Shown: one piece after another, positions 11,280 to 20,745 of the stretch
How the letters are laid out: every line of letters starts with the position of its first letter
Numbering within the stretch: position 1 is the stretch's first letter
DNA from: Merluccius polli
Lineage: Eukaryota; Chordata; Actinopteri; Gadiformes; Merlucciidae
Assembly (NCBI GenBank): GCA_030340625.1
Contig: JAOPHQ010000898.1
Location: 30,001 to 94,000 of the forward strand
Direction of reading: 5' to 3'
DNA length: 64,000 bases
Program-made: the position numbers and the translations under genes
Notes under the pieces: generated by a model
The model's input: the letters and a program-made list of their open reading frames with translations, nothing else
What the model was told of the DNA's origin: nothing
Databases searched by the model: none

Positions 11280-11649
11280 GCATGCTAGTGCAGTGTTCAG
11301 GAGGAGAGCGCAGCACGGATGTCGGGTGCAGCTTTCACTCTGTTTCTCTGAGTTTTGATTTGATTTTTGTGAGAATAGAAAAGCCCACTTCACATTAGTA
11401 GGTTGTTGTGGAGGGATTACAATGACAATTGCTTAACACCTCAGCTCCACCGGAGCCACCGAGTGTCATTTCCCGAGTGCTCCTTCAGCTTTCGCATCGG
11501 GCTGGGAAACGCTGCCACAATAATCCATGGAAGGTGCTCCGCTGCGTCTGATGGCTCCGTCTCAACAACAAAAAATCGCGGTGCTTCAATTCTTAACGGC
11601 AAACAATATAGCGCCTCCTGTAAAAAAACCCAGTCTTTGGGAAACACTG
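11280..11649 (-). mobile_element. Decayed hAT fragment, minus strand
   Basis: The right edge on plus reads TTGGGAAACACTG, the complement of the classic hAT end CAGTGTTTCCC. On the minus strand the region near 11300-11380 reads as QIKTQRNRVKAAPDIRAALSS. That resembles the extreme C-terminus of ZBED/SCAND3-type hAT transposases, where an RNRL-type motif precedes LR.ALS. Stops follow immediately. I could not find a second end or a matching target duplication, so only a fragment is claimed. Confidence 0.45.
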
Positions 11650-11743
11650 CTGTAGTGCAAACTGGCAATTTAACACGTTGTTAAATGATGGCAATTTTAA
11701 ACAGTGCGTTATTGCTGTAGAATAGGGTTTCTCAACGGGGGCT

Positions 11744-11767
11744 GTACCGCCCCCTGGGGGGCGGTAC
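11744..11767. repeat. Subterminal palindrome of the hAT element
   Basis: GTACCGCCCCC and its exact complement are separated by only TG. Subterminal repeats of hAT elements bind transposase, so this may be such a site. Confidence 0.7.
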
Positions 11768-12195
11768 AAACATTTTGGGGGGCGCTGGACGCGTGAGGGC
11801 TGGTAGGGGGGCGCTCAGGCACGAATGGGGGCGCCACAATTTGGCTTGTACAAAGTTAATTTTAACTCTACATTTTAAACTTAATGGTTTCCCAACTAAA
11901 AATAACGCTGCTGTCTGAGACCAAGAACCCGAGTCTGCTGCTTCCACTGCTGGGTAAAAGGGAGTAAACCCCGACGTCGCCCCTGGAGATCTCCCCTCTG
12001 CTCCCTGATCACGATCGGACAAGCCGAGCAGGAACGGTCTCCATAGTAACGCCCAAACAAATCCACCACAGCACGAGCGAAACCCGCGAACACAAACGCT
12101 ACTCATTTTCGCGGGCTAAAACTTAAGTAACCAATGAAAACGTACACAAGCACGATAATGTAACAACGTTTAATCACACAGCATTACAATCAAAC

Positions 12196-14258
12196 ATGGC
12201 GGAAAACAAGAAGAAATGCAGGCAGTACAATGCAACTTATATAAATTATGGATTTATTCCATCAGCCACGAACGTACATCTGCCGATGTGCCTGCTATGT
12301 CAGCAGGTTTTCTCTAACGAGGCAATGAAGCCTTCGCGGTTACAGGAGCATCTCTCAAAAAAACATCCTGACAAGGCATCAAAAGACTCGGCCTACTTCC
12401 AGTCACTGAGGGATCAACATTCAAGGCGCCCTACCATCAACGACATGTTCGCTCGGAACGTCAACCAGACAGAGAGTGGGTTGGTGGCATCCTATAACAT
12501 TGCACTACTGATTGCAAAGGCCGGCTTACCATTCACTGTGGGGGAGTCTCTTGTAATTCCCGCAATAAAGGAGGCGATCTCCACCGTCATGCAGCGCGAC
12601 CCGGTGCCAGTCACCAAGGCCATCCCGCTCAGTAATGACAGTGTGGCCCGGCGCATACGGGAGATGTCAACTGACACGGAGGAACAGCTGTGCTTAAAGT
12701 TGCGCGGCTGTACCTTCAGTGTCCAGCTGGATGAGACCACCACGGCCGACAACAACGTCCTCCTGATGGCCTATGTCCGTTATGTGTCCGGGAGGGACCT
12801 GGTGGAAGATTTCCTTTTCGGGGAATACCTGGCCACAGACACGCGAGGGGAAACCATCTTCGCCACCCTGACTAAGTTCCTGCGGGAGAGGGACATCCCG
12901 GTGACGAACATCATCGCCTGCGCCACGGATGGAGCGCCAGCTATGGTCGGCAGATACCGGGGATTCGCCACCCTGCTGAAGCAGCAAGCCCCCCGTGTGT
13001 TGACAGTGCACTGCGTACTGCACCGTCACAACTTGGTGGCCAAAAAATTGTCCCCGTCACTCCATCAGTCCCTGGATGTTGCGGTCAAGGCTATCAACAA
13101 AATAAAAGCACATGCGCTGAATGATCGGCTCTTCAGACAGCTGTGTGGGGAAAATGATGAGGCCTTTAAGCGCCTGCTGCTCCACACTGAGGTGCGCTGG
13201 CTGTCAAAGGGCAACTGCTTGGCCAGGCTGTGCGAGCTTTTCCCTTCAGTCGTTGAATTTCTCGACCAGGCCGACGCATCCTTGAAGGCCCAGCTGTGGT
13301 CCTGTCGCCATGACATTTTTTACCTCTCCGACTTCTTTGGGAAAATGAACGAGATCGCATTGAAGCTCCAGGGGGATGGGGTGACGCTGGTCCACTCCAA
13401 GGCCACCATCTGCAGCTTCCTCGCAAAACTGGAGCTCTACCAACAAAACGTGGGGAGGCGACAATTAATTCACTTTCCACAGTTAGCCAAGGTAGGCTTC
13501 TGAATTAAGGTCTGTTCATATTCCACAATAAGAAAGAAATGTGTGATTGGTCAGAATCGGACACGCCACCTCGGTTGCCTCTTTATTTCGATCTCCTCCG
13601 CAATCACGCATCATTCCCGTGACGTGTACTGCAGTAAGCGTGGCGTATTAAGAAATAACGTGACCAGAACGAACTTTGTTCTTGAAGAAAGACATTTTTT
13701 CATTTTCTCGAGGTGTCGAGAAAACGAAAAAATGTCATTCTTCTTTCAGAGTATGAACAGGCCTTTTGAGTACTTGCCCAGGTGTTGGATGAGCTGACAG
13801 ATCGCCACCTGCTGCTCTACACTGACCACTTGAAGGCAGTCAAGGCCGATATGACAATTCGCTTCAGGGACCTGGAGCAGTTAGATGTGCCTGACTGGGT
13901 GATGGAGCCAGGGCAAGCAGATGCTGCCAACTGTGAGCCCGAAATCCAGGAGAGCCTCATTGATCTCCAGAACGACGAGGAGGCAAAAGTAATGTTCCGG
14001 ACCTCCGGTTGGCGTGCGATGTGGGTAACACACGGTCAGCGTTTTCCCCCACTGTGGGAGAGGGTCCATCTCCTGCTCCTCGCTTTCCCTACGTCGTATC
14101 TCGTGGAGCAAGGATTCAGCCAAGCTCTCCACATGCAGACTAAATATCGGAACCGGCTTAACCTGGTTAGCTCTGGCGCACTCAGGCTAAAACTGACTTC
14201 CGAGTGTCCAGACGTGAAAAAGCTATCAGCGGCCCACCAAGCACAGGGCTCTCACTAA
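12196..14258 (+). CDS. hAT transposase (ZBED/SCAND3-like), two exons: 12196-13491 and 13782-14258
   Basis: Exon 1 gives 432 codons and exon 2 gives 158, joined in phase 0 across a 290-bp GT-AG intron. The 590-residue product has no stop or frameshift. A BED-like finger at residues 32-57 has Cys32, Cys35, His52 and His57. The RNase H-like core carries Asp179 in QLDETTTADNN, Asp245 in ATDGAPAM, and the CVLHRHNL motif typical of the family. Exon 2 supplies the catalytic Glu541 in YLVEQGFS and the C-terminal hAT dimerisation segment (KYRNRLNLV, then LRLKLTSECPDVKKL). Without splicing, translation ends three codons into the intron and lacks that glutamate. hAT transposases cut at the element ends by a DDE mechanism in the nucleus. 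Intact frames with diverged ends could mean a young element or a domesticated gene, and I cannot tell which. The start is the first ATG and places the finger at the usual N-terminal position. Confidence 0.85.
13507..13765. mobile_element. MITE-like insert inside the transposase intron
   Basis: The inverted ends are AAGGTCTGTTCATATT (13507-13522) and the complement of AAGGCCTGTTCATACT (13750-13765), 14 of 16 matching. A strong hairpin occupies its right part. It has no coding capacity. It fills almost the whole intron, leaving 15-16 bases to each splice site. I see no clear target duplication directly at the inverted ends. Confidence 0.65.
13684..13743. repeat. Near-perfect 28-bp hairpin in the intron
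   Basis: Arms 13684-13711 and 13716-13743 pair at 26 of 28 positions around a GGTG loop. It lies about 40 bases upstream of the 3' splice site. Confidence 0.9.
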
Positions 14259-14319
14259 GTGCTATTAGTCCCATAACATTTTTCTTCTTCTTTAAAATTG
14301 TCGTTCTTTCCTTCAGCGT

Positions 14320-14426
14320 CTCAGTCCTCAGTTGTTTTTCAAAACTTTAATAAGCCCAGAGCGCATTCATTTTTCCCCTCACTCAGCCTCTGTCTTCAGT
14401 TGCTTTTCAAAAGCCCAGAGCGCATT
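14320..14426. repeat. Duplicated block in the hAT 3' region
   Basis: Two copies share CAGTTG-TTTTCAAAA and AAGCCCAGAGCGCATT (14320-14367 and about 14382-14426). The first copy carries a few extra bases in the middle. These may be subterminal repeats or a simple duplication. Confidence 0.7.
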
Positions 14427-15145
14427 AAAATGACGTGTGAGCGATTTGTTTTTATTGGTTAACGGTTGATCACGCGGAGTGTGCATGTTGTTCGGCATCT
14501 CTGAATATATCAGTAAAACTATTTTTCAACCAATTCTGCAGTAGTATTTTTTCCCCCATGTTCCACGTTGCTTAATACACCTTGGGTTAATGTTGTGATA
14601 TTGTGAATGTAACTGTAATATAAATATGAACCACTTCTATTCAGACTTCCTATATTATACTGCAATTTCACACACCTGTCAGAGGTCCAACAAAACTGTA
14701 TCAGAGACCAGAAAAAAACGTGTTTTTCATGGGACCTTTAACATGCAATTAAATCACCCTCAAAGGCTGTGTGGCCTTTCTCTCAGTAGAAACACCAATT
14801 TGAATTCTACTTCACAGCTCTTTCCTTAGTAGCAACTCATGGGCTCAGGGTCACATTACAACTAAAATAACGTCTCCATGTTGTTTACCAGTTTCTCCAG
14901 TTAAGTAATGTACAAACATGACCTATTATATGTCTCAAAAACATACATTTTGGAGGCAATGTTTAAAATCAATGCTTTAATTTCCTGTAAAATGGTCAGA
15001 TTTGCTCAGCAGCACATCAAGTTGTTGGGGGCATAAATACATAAACACATAAACAGCTCCAATCCAATCCAAACAGATTTTAAAGCAAAACAATGGCTTC
15101 TCTCAGGGGGGGGGGGTACGAGGATCATGGAATGGTCAACCACTG
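14427..15145. other. 3' untranslated part of the hAT element
   Basis: AT-rich, with no open frame of interest. Near 14725-14745, catgggacctttaac resembles the tip of a common fish MITE that ends TTAAAGGTCCCATG, so a small nested insert is possible. A G10 run lies at 15106-15116, close to the 3' end. Confidence 0.4.
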
Positions 15146-15209
15146 CTGTAGAATTATGTTCAGAACGGTATGCATGTGAATTGAAGAAGGACATGGGGAC
15201 ATCCTAAAC

Positions 15210-15565
15210 CTTTTATGATGAATTGCCACAGGTCTATGGGGAGCTCAGCTGTCCGTTGGCAACAGTATAACTGCAGGAGGCAGTGATGAGTATGGAAAAT
15301 GACAAGGCCCCTGGTATTAATGGTGTCCCAAAAGAGTTCTATAAGACTTTCTGGTCCACTTTGGGGGGAGCCCCTTTGGCAGTCCTTTAGTGACAGTTTA
15401 ACTAGAGGCAGGCTGCAGGAGAGCCATTCTAACTCTTCACCCAAAGAAAGGAGACTAATGTCATATTAAGAACTGGTTGTGCAGCAACGACAAGATTCTT
15501 TCCATGTTAACAAACCAAGGCTAAAAGGGGCGATGGAGCAGGTCATACATACGGATTAGTCTGGC
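15210..15565 (+). pseudogene. L1/Tx1-like reverse transcriptase fragment
   Basis: Reading across a frameshift gives FYDELPQVYGELS, then MENDKAPGINGVPKEFYKTFW. The KAPGINGVPKEFY stretch is the conserved N-terminal RT motif of L1-type LINEs. It is followed by ILTLHPKK-like and LKG(A)MEQVIHTD-like pieces, which belong to RT block 2. The protein would copy LINE RNA at the target site. Stops and shifts make it nonfunctional. It begins just right of the hAT target duplication and gives way to piggyBac sequence near 15570, so it is cut on both sides. It shares family and strand with the fragments at 10.0 and 17.3 kb. Confidence 0.75.
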
Positions 15566-15569
15566 CGCC

Positions 15570-16405
15570 TGTTTTGACTGAAGCCCCTTCTGGACACAAT
15601 CAAACACGCTTGAAAGCATTTTACCGCCCCAGGCAGAACATTTCAATTTGACAAGAGGATGGTGGCGACAAAGGCTCATACTGGAATGACACAATTCATG
15701 AAAGCGAAGCCGAACAAGTGGGGTTTCAAACTCTTTGTTTTGCATGACATCAGCAATGGCTACACCTTGGACTTTGCTGTGTACACTGGAAAGTCAGAGT
15801 TTGCCTCAGGCGTTGGACTTGCATATGACTGATTGTCCCTGATAACGCCAGGATTCCTGGGCAGTGGCTTTCATCTGTTTGTGGACAATTTCTATCTATA
15901 ATTTATAATTTCTGCCATTCCCAAACTCTTCGAGAATCAGCTTAGCCTGAATATCTGAGCATGTGGCACATACAGGGACAATAGAAGATAATGCCCCCGC
16001 ACACAGTCAAATGCTCTGAATAAAAAGGATCCTAGATGGATCCATCAGGTGGATCCATCTAGGACAAACAGCTCCTCCCCTTTGTGAGGAGCTCTGCAGA
16101 GAGAAGCAGGAGGAACCCATGACCCACAGGGCCTTCCTGGAGGAGCTGACAGCCAAGTTGTGTGGTGTCACAGTGACGGTCCCTCCTGCCAAGGCACAGA
16201 CTGGCCACTTAGCCATCGCAATCGCTGATCAACCTGATACAAGCAGGAGGGCCTTGTATGAATGCAAGACTTGTGTACACTGTAGGCTGACCAGGCAGGG
16301 CAGTCAGTCTACCCCCTGAAAGTGAAAGGAGTGTGATGTGACCCTCTGTCTCATTACAGACAGGATCTGCTTTGTGGCATCGCACAACTGACTGTGGAGA
16401 AAAAC
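15570..16405 (+). pseudogene. piggyBac-type transposase pseudogene
   Basis: The plus strand reads KPLLDTIK, then a stop, then a long clean block MVATKAHTGMTQFMKAKP followed by NKWGFKLFVLHDISNGYTLDF. The first catalytic Asp sits just before RMVATK (codon at 15650). The second lies in LFVDNFYL (codon at 15884). The third is not recognisable. The C-terminal Cys-rich tail survives in part: YECKTCVHC, then after a stop CDVTLCLITDRICF (about 16255-16390). This order matches piggyBac/PGBD transposases, which insert at TTAA. Several stops and a collapsed middle (about 15900-16020) make it a fossil. Its ends are not clear. Confidence 0.85.
16031..16063. repeat. Perfect 14-bp hairpin in the piggyBac fossil
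   Basis: CCTAGATGGATCCA and its exact complement flank TCAGG. A second small inverted pair (GCTCCTC at 16071-16077, GAGGAGC about ten bases on) follows at once. Confidence 0.9.
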
Positions 16406-16755
16406 TGATTGAAGAACAGAAGGACTTCTATGTAAAAAATGGAAATAGTTTTTGATGTGTGTTAGTTGTGTTAGTAGTTTTCCCCTGATTACCAATACTT
16501 GGGAGAACAAAAGGGCTCTGTAGTCTCAAAAAATTGGGAAATGGCAATGACTGTTGCCATGTATGACCTACAAGGGTCGCACATTTACTATTAACAATCT
16601 TGTGGCATCCACTTAATAGCATCCTTTATCCATGTTAGAACCACCAACAGGACTTTAATAAAATTGCAGTATGATGTTAGATTTATTTCTGGGACAGACT
16701 GAATAAGATACCACAAAGTGGTACTGTTTTTACCCAGAGAGGAAGGTTAATTTAA
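16406..16755. other. Probable 3' remainder of the piggyBac element
   Basis: Noncoding, AT-rich, between the Cys-rich tail and a MITE. No terminal repeat identified with confidence. Confidence 0.35.
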
Positions 16756-17091
16756 AGGGTAGGTAAACCCCAAAATCACCTTTTTAGTTGAAAATCGTTC
16801 TGTTTGGGCTTCGCAAAGTGTTGGTGAACATTTGTGTTATTTTGGACAAAAATGAAAAGTTATCAAATGGGGGAGTCTCCTACTTAAGGCTAAAAAACCC
16901 ATTCCCAGAGTGGTAGTTTTCCATTGGCTATGCACCATAGCTTAAGTGAGTGTGATGTGGGTTTTGATGTTTGACAATGTCCCTCACACTTGCTGTGTGA
17001 GGGATGTGTACACACATTCATGTCTCTGAATGTGTGAATTTTTTTAAACTCGTAGGTGGAAGTTCTGCTAAAATGGAGGTTTACTTACCAT
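16756..17091. mobile_element. TTAA-flanked MITE, 336 bp (piggyBac type)
   Basis: TTAA lies on each side (16752-16755 and 17092-17095). The ends AGGGTAGGTAAACCCC and the complement of ATGGTAAGTAAACCTC match at 13 of 16 positions. An internal hairpin TCCCTCACAC/GTGTGAGGGA lies near 16978-17005. It has no coding capacity. The TTAA target and its place beside a piggyBac fossil suggest piggyBac-type mobilisation. Confidence 0.75.
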
Positions 17092-17133
17092 TTAAATAGC
17101 AGGAAAGCAGCTTTTAGATTACAGTTTTTACAT

Positions 17134-17153
17134 ATATATATATATATATATAT
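17134..17153. repeat. Short (TA)n tract
   Basis: About ten TA units immediately right of the TTAA MITE. Confidence 0.85.
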
Positions 17154-17339
17154 GGACCAGAAGACTTAGTGTGGCGGGATGTAGCTGATTTAATGCAAGC
17201 ACTTTCTAATGTTCTAGTGTTAATATGAATCTGTTTGTCACCATTTCATGCCAAATGTCTTTAAATAGTGGGGGCTAATTAAACATAAAAGGTTAACTAA
17301 TAATGTATCACTGCATTGGCTTGAGCCGATCCTTCCCGG

Positions 17340-18265
17340 CATGCGACTGAATGTGACTTGGCAAAAGTCACGGAGCCTAGCACAAACCTTGACACCCAAA
17401 GGGATAACCAATGTTCAGCAGCTTATGGAGTTATCTGGTGGGAACTTTCACAGCGCAGTGGTGGTGGAGAGGAAACTGGACATCAGATCCATTCGCATTG
17501 CAGAACAAATGTTGGACAGTGAGGAAAGCTCTACCGGATGAGGAACATGTTCTACCAGCTAGAGTGGTCCTCTGGAGTGACAACACCTGACTATACTCTT
17601 TTACTACACAGGCATCAGGCCTATCTTAACAGACCGTATCCTGTAGAGTCCTCTACTGGAGAGGGGCTGCAGAGATTGGATGTCACTCAATGTGGTAAAT
17701 GGAAAGACACTATCAAGGCTGTGTTATGGCTCTGAACAAAGAGAAGCTAAAAGACTAAATGGACACACCACAGTGGGCACATTTAGGGGTTAGGCCGGAG
17801 GTAAGGCCACCTTGGAGTGTGCTTTACAAACCACCATTGACCAAAAATGTTGGAAATCTTCTTTGGCGTGTTTTACATGGTAAACAACAAATGTTTTCCT
17901 GTCCGATAAGAGAAAGACTTTTACACTGTTCTTTTACATTCGCCAGACTGTCCAGTCTTTTTAACACATTGAAGAGCTTTTGCTGAAGATACTTTTATTT
18001 TTGGGTTTTCTCATGGAAATAAAACACAAAAGAAAATAGGGCAGTTAATTCATTTTCTCTTTGGTCAGGCTAAACTAGCAATCTACTTTAGCAGAAAAGA
18101 GAAAGTGAAGACGATTCAAAGTCAGAGCTGTTTGCAGGTTTTTAAAAACTTAATAAAGTCACGCATTATACTTGAGCACAAGTTTTACATGCAAATGAAA
18201 GAACTGAATGTATTCCACAGCAGATGGGATTTTTCACATAAAAATGTGAATAAGAATTGTAAATA
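17340..18265 (+). pseudogene. L1/Tx1-like LINE ORF2 C-terminal remnant
   Basis: The strongest block reads PPWSVLYKPPLTKNVGNLLW then RVLHG (about 17808-17880). It is followed by a His/Cys-type piece (ERLLHCSFTFARLSSLF) and, after a shift, by IGQLIHFLFGQAKLAIYFSR. These are the hallmarks of the C-terminal part of ORF2 in L1/Tx1 LINEs of fish (WR.LYKPPL..., WR.LHG, then LGQAK.AIY.SR). A poorly matched 5' piece begins near 17341. Stops at 17539 and elsewhere make it nonfunctional. It probably continues the element whose RT begins at 15.2 kb, split by the piggyBac sequence and the MITE. Confidence 0.75.
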
Positions 18266-19017
18266 GGTATCAAGATCAAGATACATTTGCGTTAAAAACT
18301 GAAACTCAATTTCTCTCCATCTCTCTCCATATCTCGCTCGATATATCTTTGCCATCTCTGTTTCCCTCTCACTCTCCATCTATCTCTCTAAAGAGTGACC
18401 CATGCTTTCACAGAAACTGGCGGCAAATCATATTCTATGTCACCCTGTCTGCCCTTAGAAACTGATGGACAGAAGTTGTATTTATGCAAAATTGATAAAA
18501 CAGAATTATCCTAACATTTTAAAACATTGAATCAAAATGTCAAAACCAACAGGCATCTCTGGACATCTGGTGTAGCTTTAATCACCTGTCGTTTGCTAGC
18601 ATATCTGATTTATATTGGTCATTCAACATTTTCAAACAGTGCCAAACTCTCTCGGACTACAACTGTCAAATGTTGTACATTCACGGCACATGTTCACGTT
18701 TTGAATGGACCCCCACAAACGGGTGTAACTGTTCTGTTTCTATTTTGTATTTGTACATCCGTCATTTACATTGTGACGGGCGGCAGGGATATGTCCGGGG
18801 TTCGGTTGACAGGCAGCAGATGTTACAGACTAGCGGCCCGACTCCAGCCGGCGGTCACAAACCACAGGTGACACACGGGTTCATGGGGTGCATGCCATCA
18901 TCCCTAGCCATAGGAAAGCTGCCCGAGGGCTGGTGGAGTGCCAGCGAGCAAGGCACTAAGGGACCAGGAGACTAACATACATACTGCTGGTTTCCTGAGA
19001 ACGACAGATGGGGAAAC

Positions 19018-19018
<1 letters not shown>
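18266..19018. other. Noncoding stretch, no gene recognised
   Basis: It begins with a pyrimidine-rich patch (18310-18392), then mixed sequence. No element end seen. Confidence 0.4.

Positions 19019-19075
<57 letters not shown>
19019..19075. repeat. (GT)n microsatellite
   Basis: About 28 uninterrupted GT units. Confidence 0.95.
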
Positions 19076-19077
<2 letters not shown>

Positions 19078-20250
19078 AGTCAACAGACCCAGACAGAGAG
19101 GAGGGCTGGATGGAGGAGATTGAAAGGTTAATGCTTGGGACGGACTACAGGGTCCTAGAAATATCATATATGATTTTAAAATCAGACCACACGCATAACG
19201 ACGTGTAATGATAAATCTTAACATGTTTGTTCCTGAAGTGTGTGGAGCACTTTGAAGCGCTCTGGACAAAACGGCGGTGGCACACCACACACACTAACCG
19301 AATCCATTCATGGACAACCCCGATTCCCGACTTTCAAAACCGAAAGTCTCGCTCGACTCTCGCGATCAAACGTGACGCGTGTGTGAACAATGGATGTAAG
19401 CAAACATGGCGGACAGGCTTTCTGTTCTCTGGTCATATCAAACTGAAAACGTGTTTTAAAAACATAACCCTATGCAAAAGCTGAAAAAACCCTTAATGAT
19501 TGATTTGAACCTCTCAGAACAACACACACATACACACACTTTTCTCAAACACACTGCACGACTGAGACTGTTGCTTTATGTTCAGCTGTTTGAGAAATTA
19601 AATGCAGTTGAGCTCCATAAAGCAACAGGGGACAGGGAAACTAAGTGCAGGAGGACACGGTAGACATTTGTTATCGTGGTCTCTTCTGAGGCTTTCTGAT
19701 TTCATGGACACCAAAAAAAAAAAGGTCTGCTCTTCAGTGCTTCAGTTTTCTTGCTCTTGCATCATTTCATGATTATGATGCATGCCCAGCCTTCTGGTTT
19801 AATGGCTGAGTCCCATCACAGAAACCACGGCGTTAAAAACGATTCTCACCAGGCAGTGTGCTTATCTTCAGGTGAGAGGAGCCAGGGCAGTGAAACGACC
19901 TCAGAGATCGATTGTCAAGTCTGCTTACTCTCCGACAGAAATGTACATTTCGAGGCCGGGCGACCTATGATTATGTCCATGTGTTAAGCACAATTACGAG
20001 GCATCTTTTGCTCTACATTTTTCGTTAAAATACAACATTTGCTAATTGCTAAAAAGCTTTTTCAGTGCTTTTATTGGTTAGAGCCTATCTAACATTCGCC
20101 AGACAGTTTTCTTTTACTTAGCGATACAAATAACAAAATGTGTAGCATATTATAATAGTATAATAGTATGTAGTTATAGTAGTATATTCACTAATATATT
20201 TATTTTCGTAGAAACGTGACCCTCTTGTTTACTGTATACTGTACACTATA
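19076..20250. other. Noncoding stretch, CpG-bearing around 19250-19420
   Basis: The 19250-19420 part is richer in CpG (ctcgactctcgcgatc, gtgacgcgtg) than its surroundings. I see no exon with both splice sites. Confidence 0.35.
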
Positions 20251-20465
20251 CTCTGAACTAGAGCCCGACCGATATGGGATTTTTAAGGCTGATACCAATA
20301 CAAATATTTGGTGATTTAAAAATCCGATATTCTGATATATCGGCTGATATATATATATATTTAAAAAAGAAATTCCAGAAACGCTTAACAAAAAAAAAAA
20401 AAAAGATTTCCCTAACATTAGTTATATGTAGTGGTATGTATATGTAGTAGTTATATGTAGTCCTC

Positions 20466-20658
20466 ACCACTGGCGTAACAACGTGATGATGGGCCCCGGT
20501 GCAAATAATATTTTAGGGCCCCCGCGTTTGTTGATGGCCGGGTGGGGGGGGGGGGGGGGTGCTGCGCGATTGTTGACGGCGTCTTCATGGGCCCCCCCCC
20601 CGGCGTCTGGGCCCCGGTGCAATGCACCGGTTGCACCGTCGATAGTTACGCCAGTGGT
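20466..20658. mobile_element. 193-bp MITE inside the outer hAT element
   Basis: Perfect 14-bp inverted ends ACCACTGGCGTAAC (20466-20479) and complement (20645-20658). CCTC is repeated on both sides (20462-20465, 20659-20662), perhaps the target duplication. The interior is GC-rich with repeated GGGCCCCGGTGCA words and a G16 run at 20544-20559. Confidence 0.8.
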
Positions 20659-20726
20659 CCTCGCTAAAATAATAGGATAATGCAGTGAACACACTTCACC
20701 GATAGGTCACACCGTGAGCGACATGA

Positions 20727-20745
20727 GCAGCAGGGGGTGCTGTGG
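20727..20745 (+). promoter_or_regulatory. CTCF-like motif
   Basis: AGCAGCAGGGGGTGCTG resembles the CTCF core (CAGCAGGGGGCGCT) with C replaced by T. It lies in the outer hAT. Sequence resemblance only. Confidence 0.25.

Larger units (their letters stand above)
13492..13781 (+). other. Intron of the hAT transposase gene
   Basis: The donor reads AAG|GTAGGC and the acceptor TTGCCCAG|GTG. Removing 290 bp joins ...FPQLAK to VLDELTDRHLLLY... in frame, the continuity expected for this region of the family, which is usually uninterrupted there. The 8 bases around the two splice sites are near-identical (GCCAAGGT at 13486-13493, GCCCAGGT at 13776-13783), resembling a target duplication. A second pyrimidine-rich AG at 13748-13749 would shift the frame if used. 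Confidence 0.75.
11723..15145 (+). mobile_element. Complete hAT element carrying a ZBED/SCAND3-like transposase
   Basis: An 8-bp duplication CTGTAGAA lies at 11715-11722 and again at 15146-15153, the hallmark of hAT insertion. The 5' end TAGGGTTTCTCAACGGGGG is the common hAT end with the first C changed to T. The 3' end ...GGTCAACCACTG carries the usual terminal CACTG but matches the 5' end at only about half of 14 positions. The length is 3423 bp. Contents: a GC-rich subterminal palindrome, a 470-bp leader, a two-exon transposase (12196-14258) and a 3' region with a duplicated block. To the right it is followed by LINE reverse transcriptase sequence, so it probably landed in an older LINE. 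Confidence 0.85.

Noticed and set aside
11732..12106. 124-codon minus-strand frame in the hAT leader
   Set aside because: It lies in the GC-rich subterminal region and overlaps the palindrome. It looks like a compositional shadow.
13543..13797. 84-codon frame inside the transposase intron
   Set aside because: It overlaps the MITE-like insert and its hairpin and has no recognisable domain.
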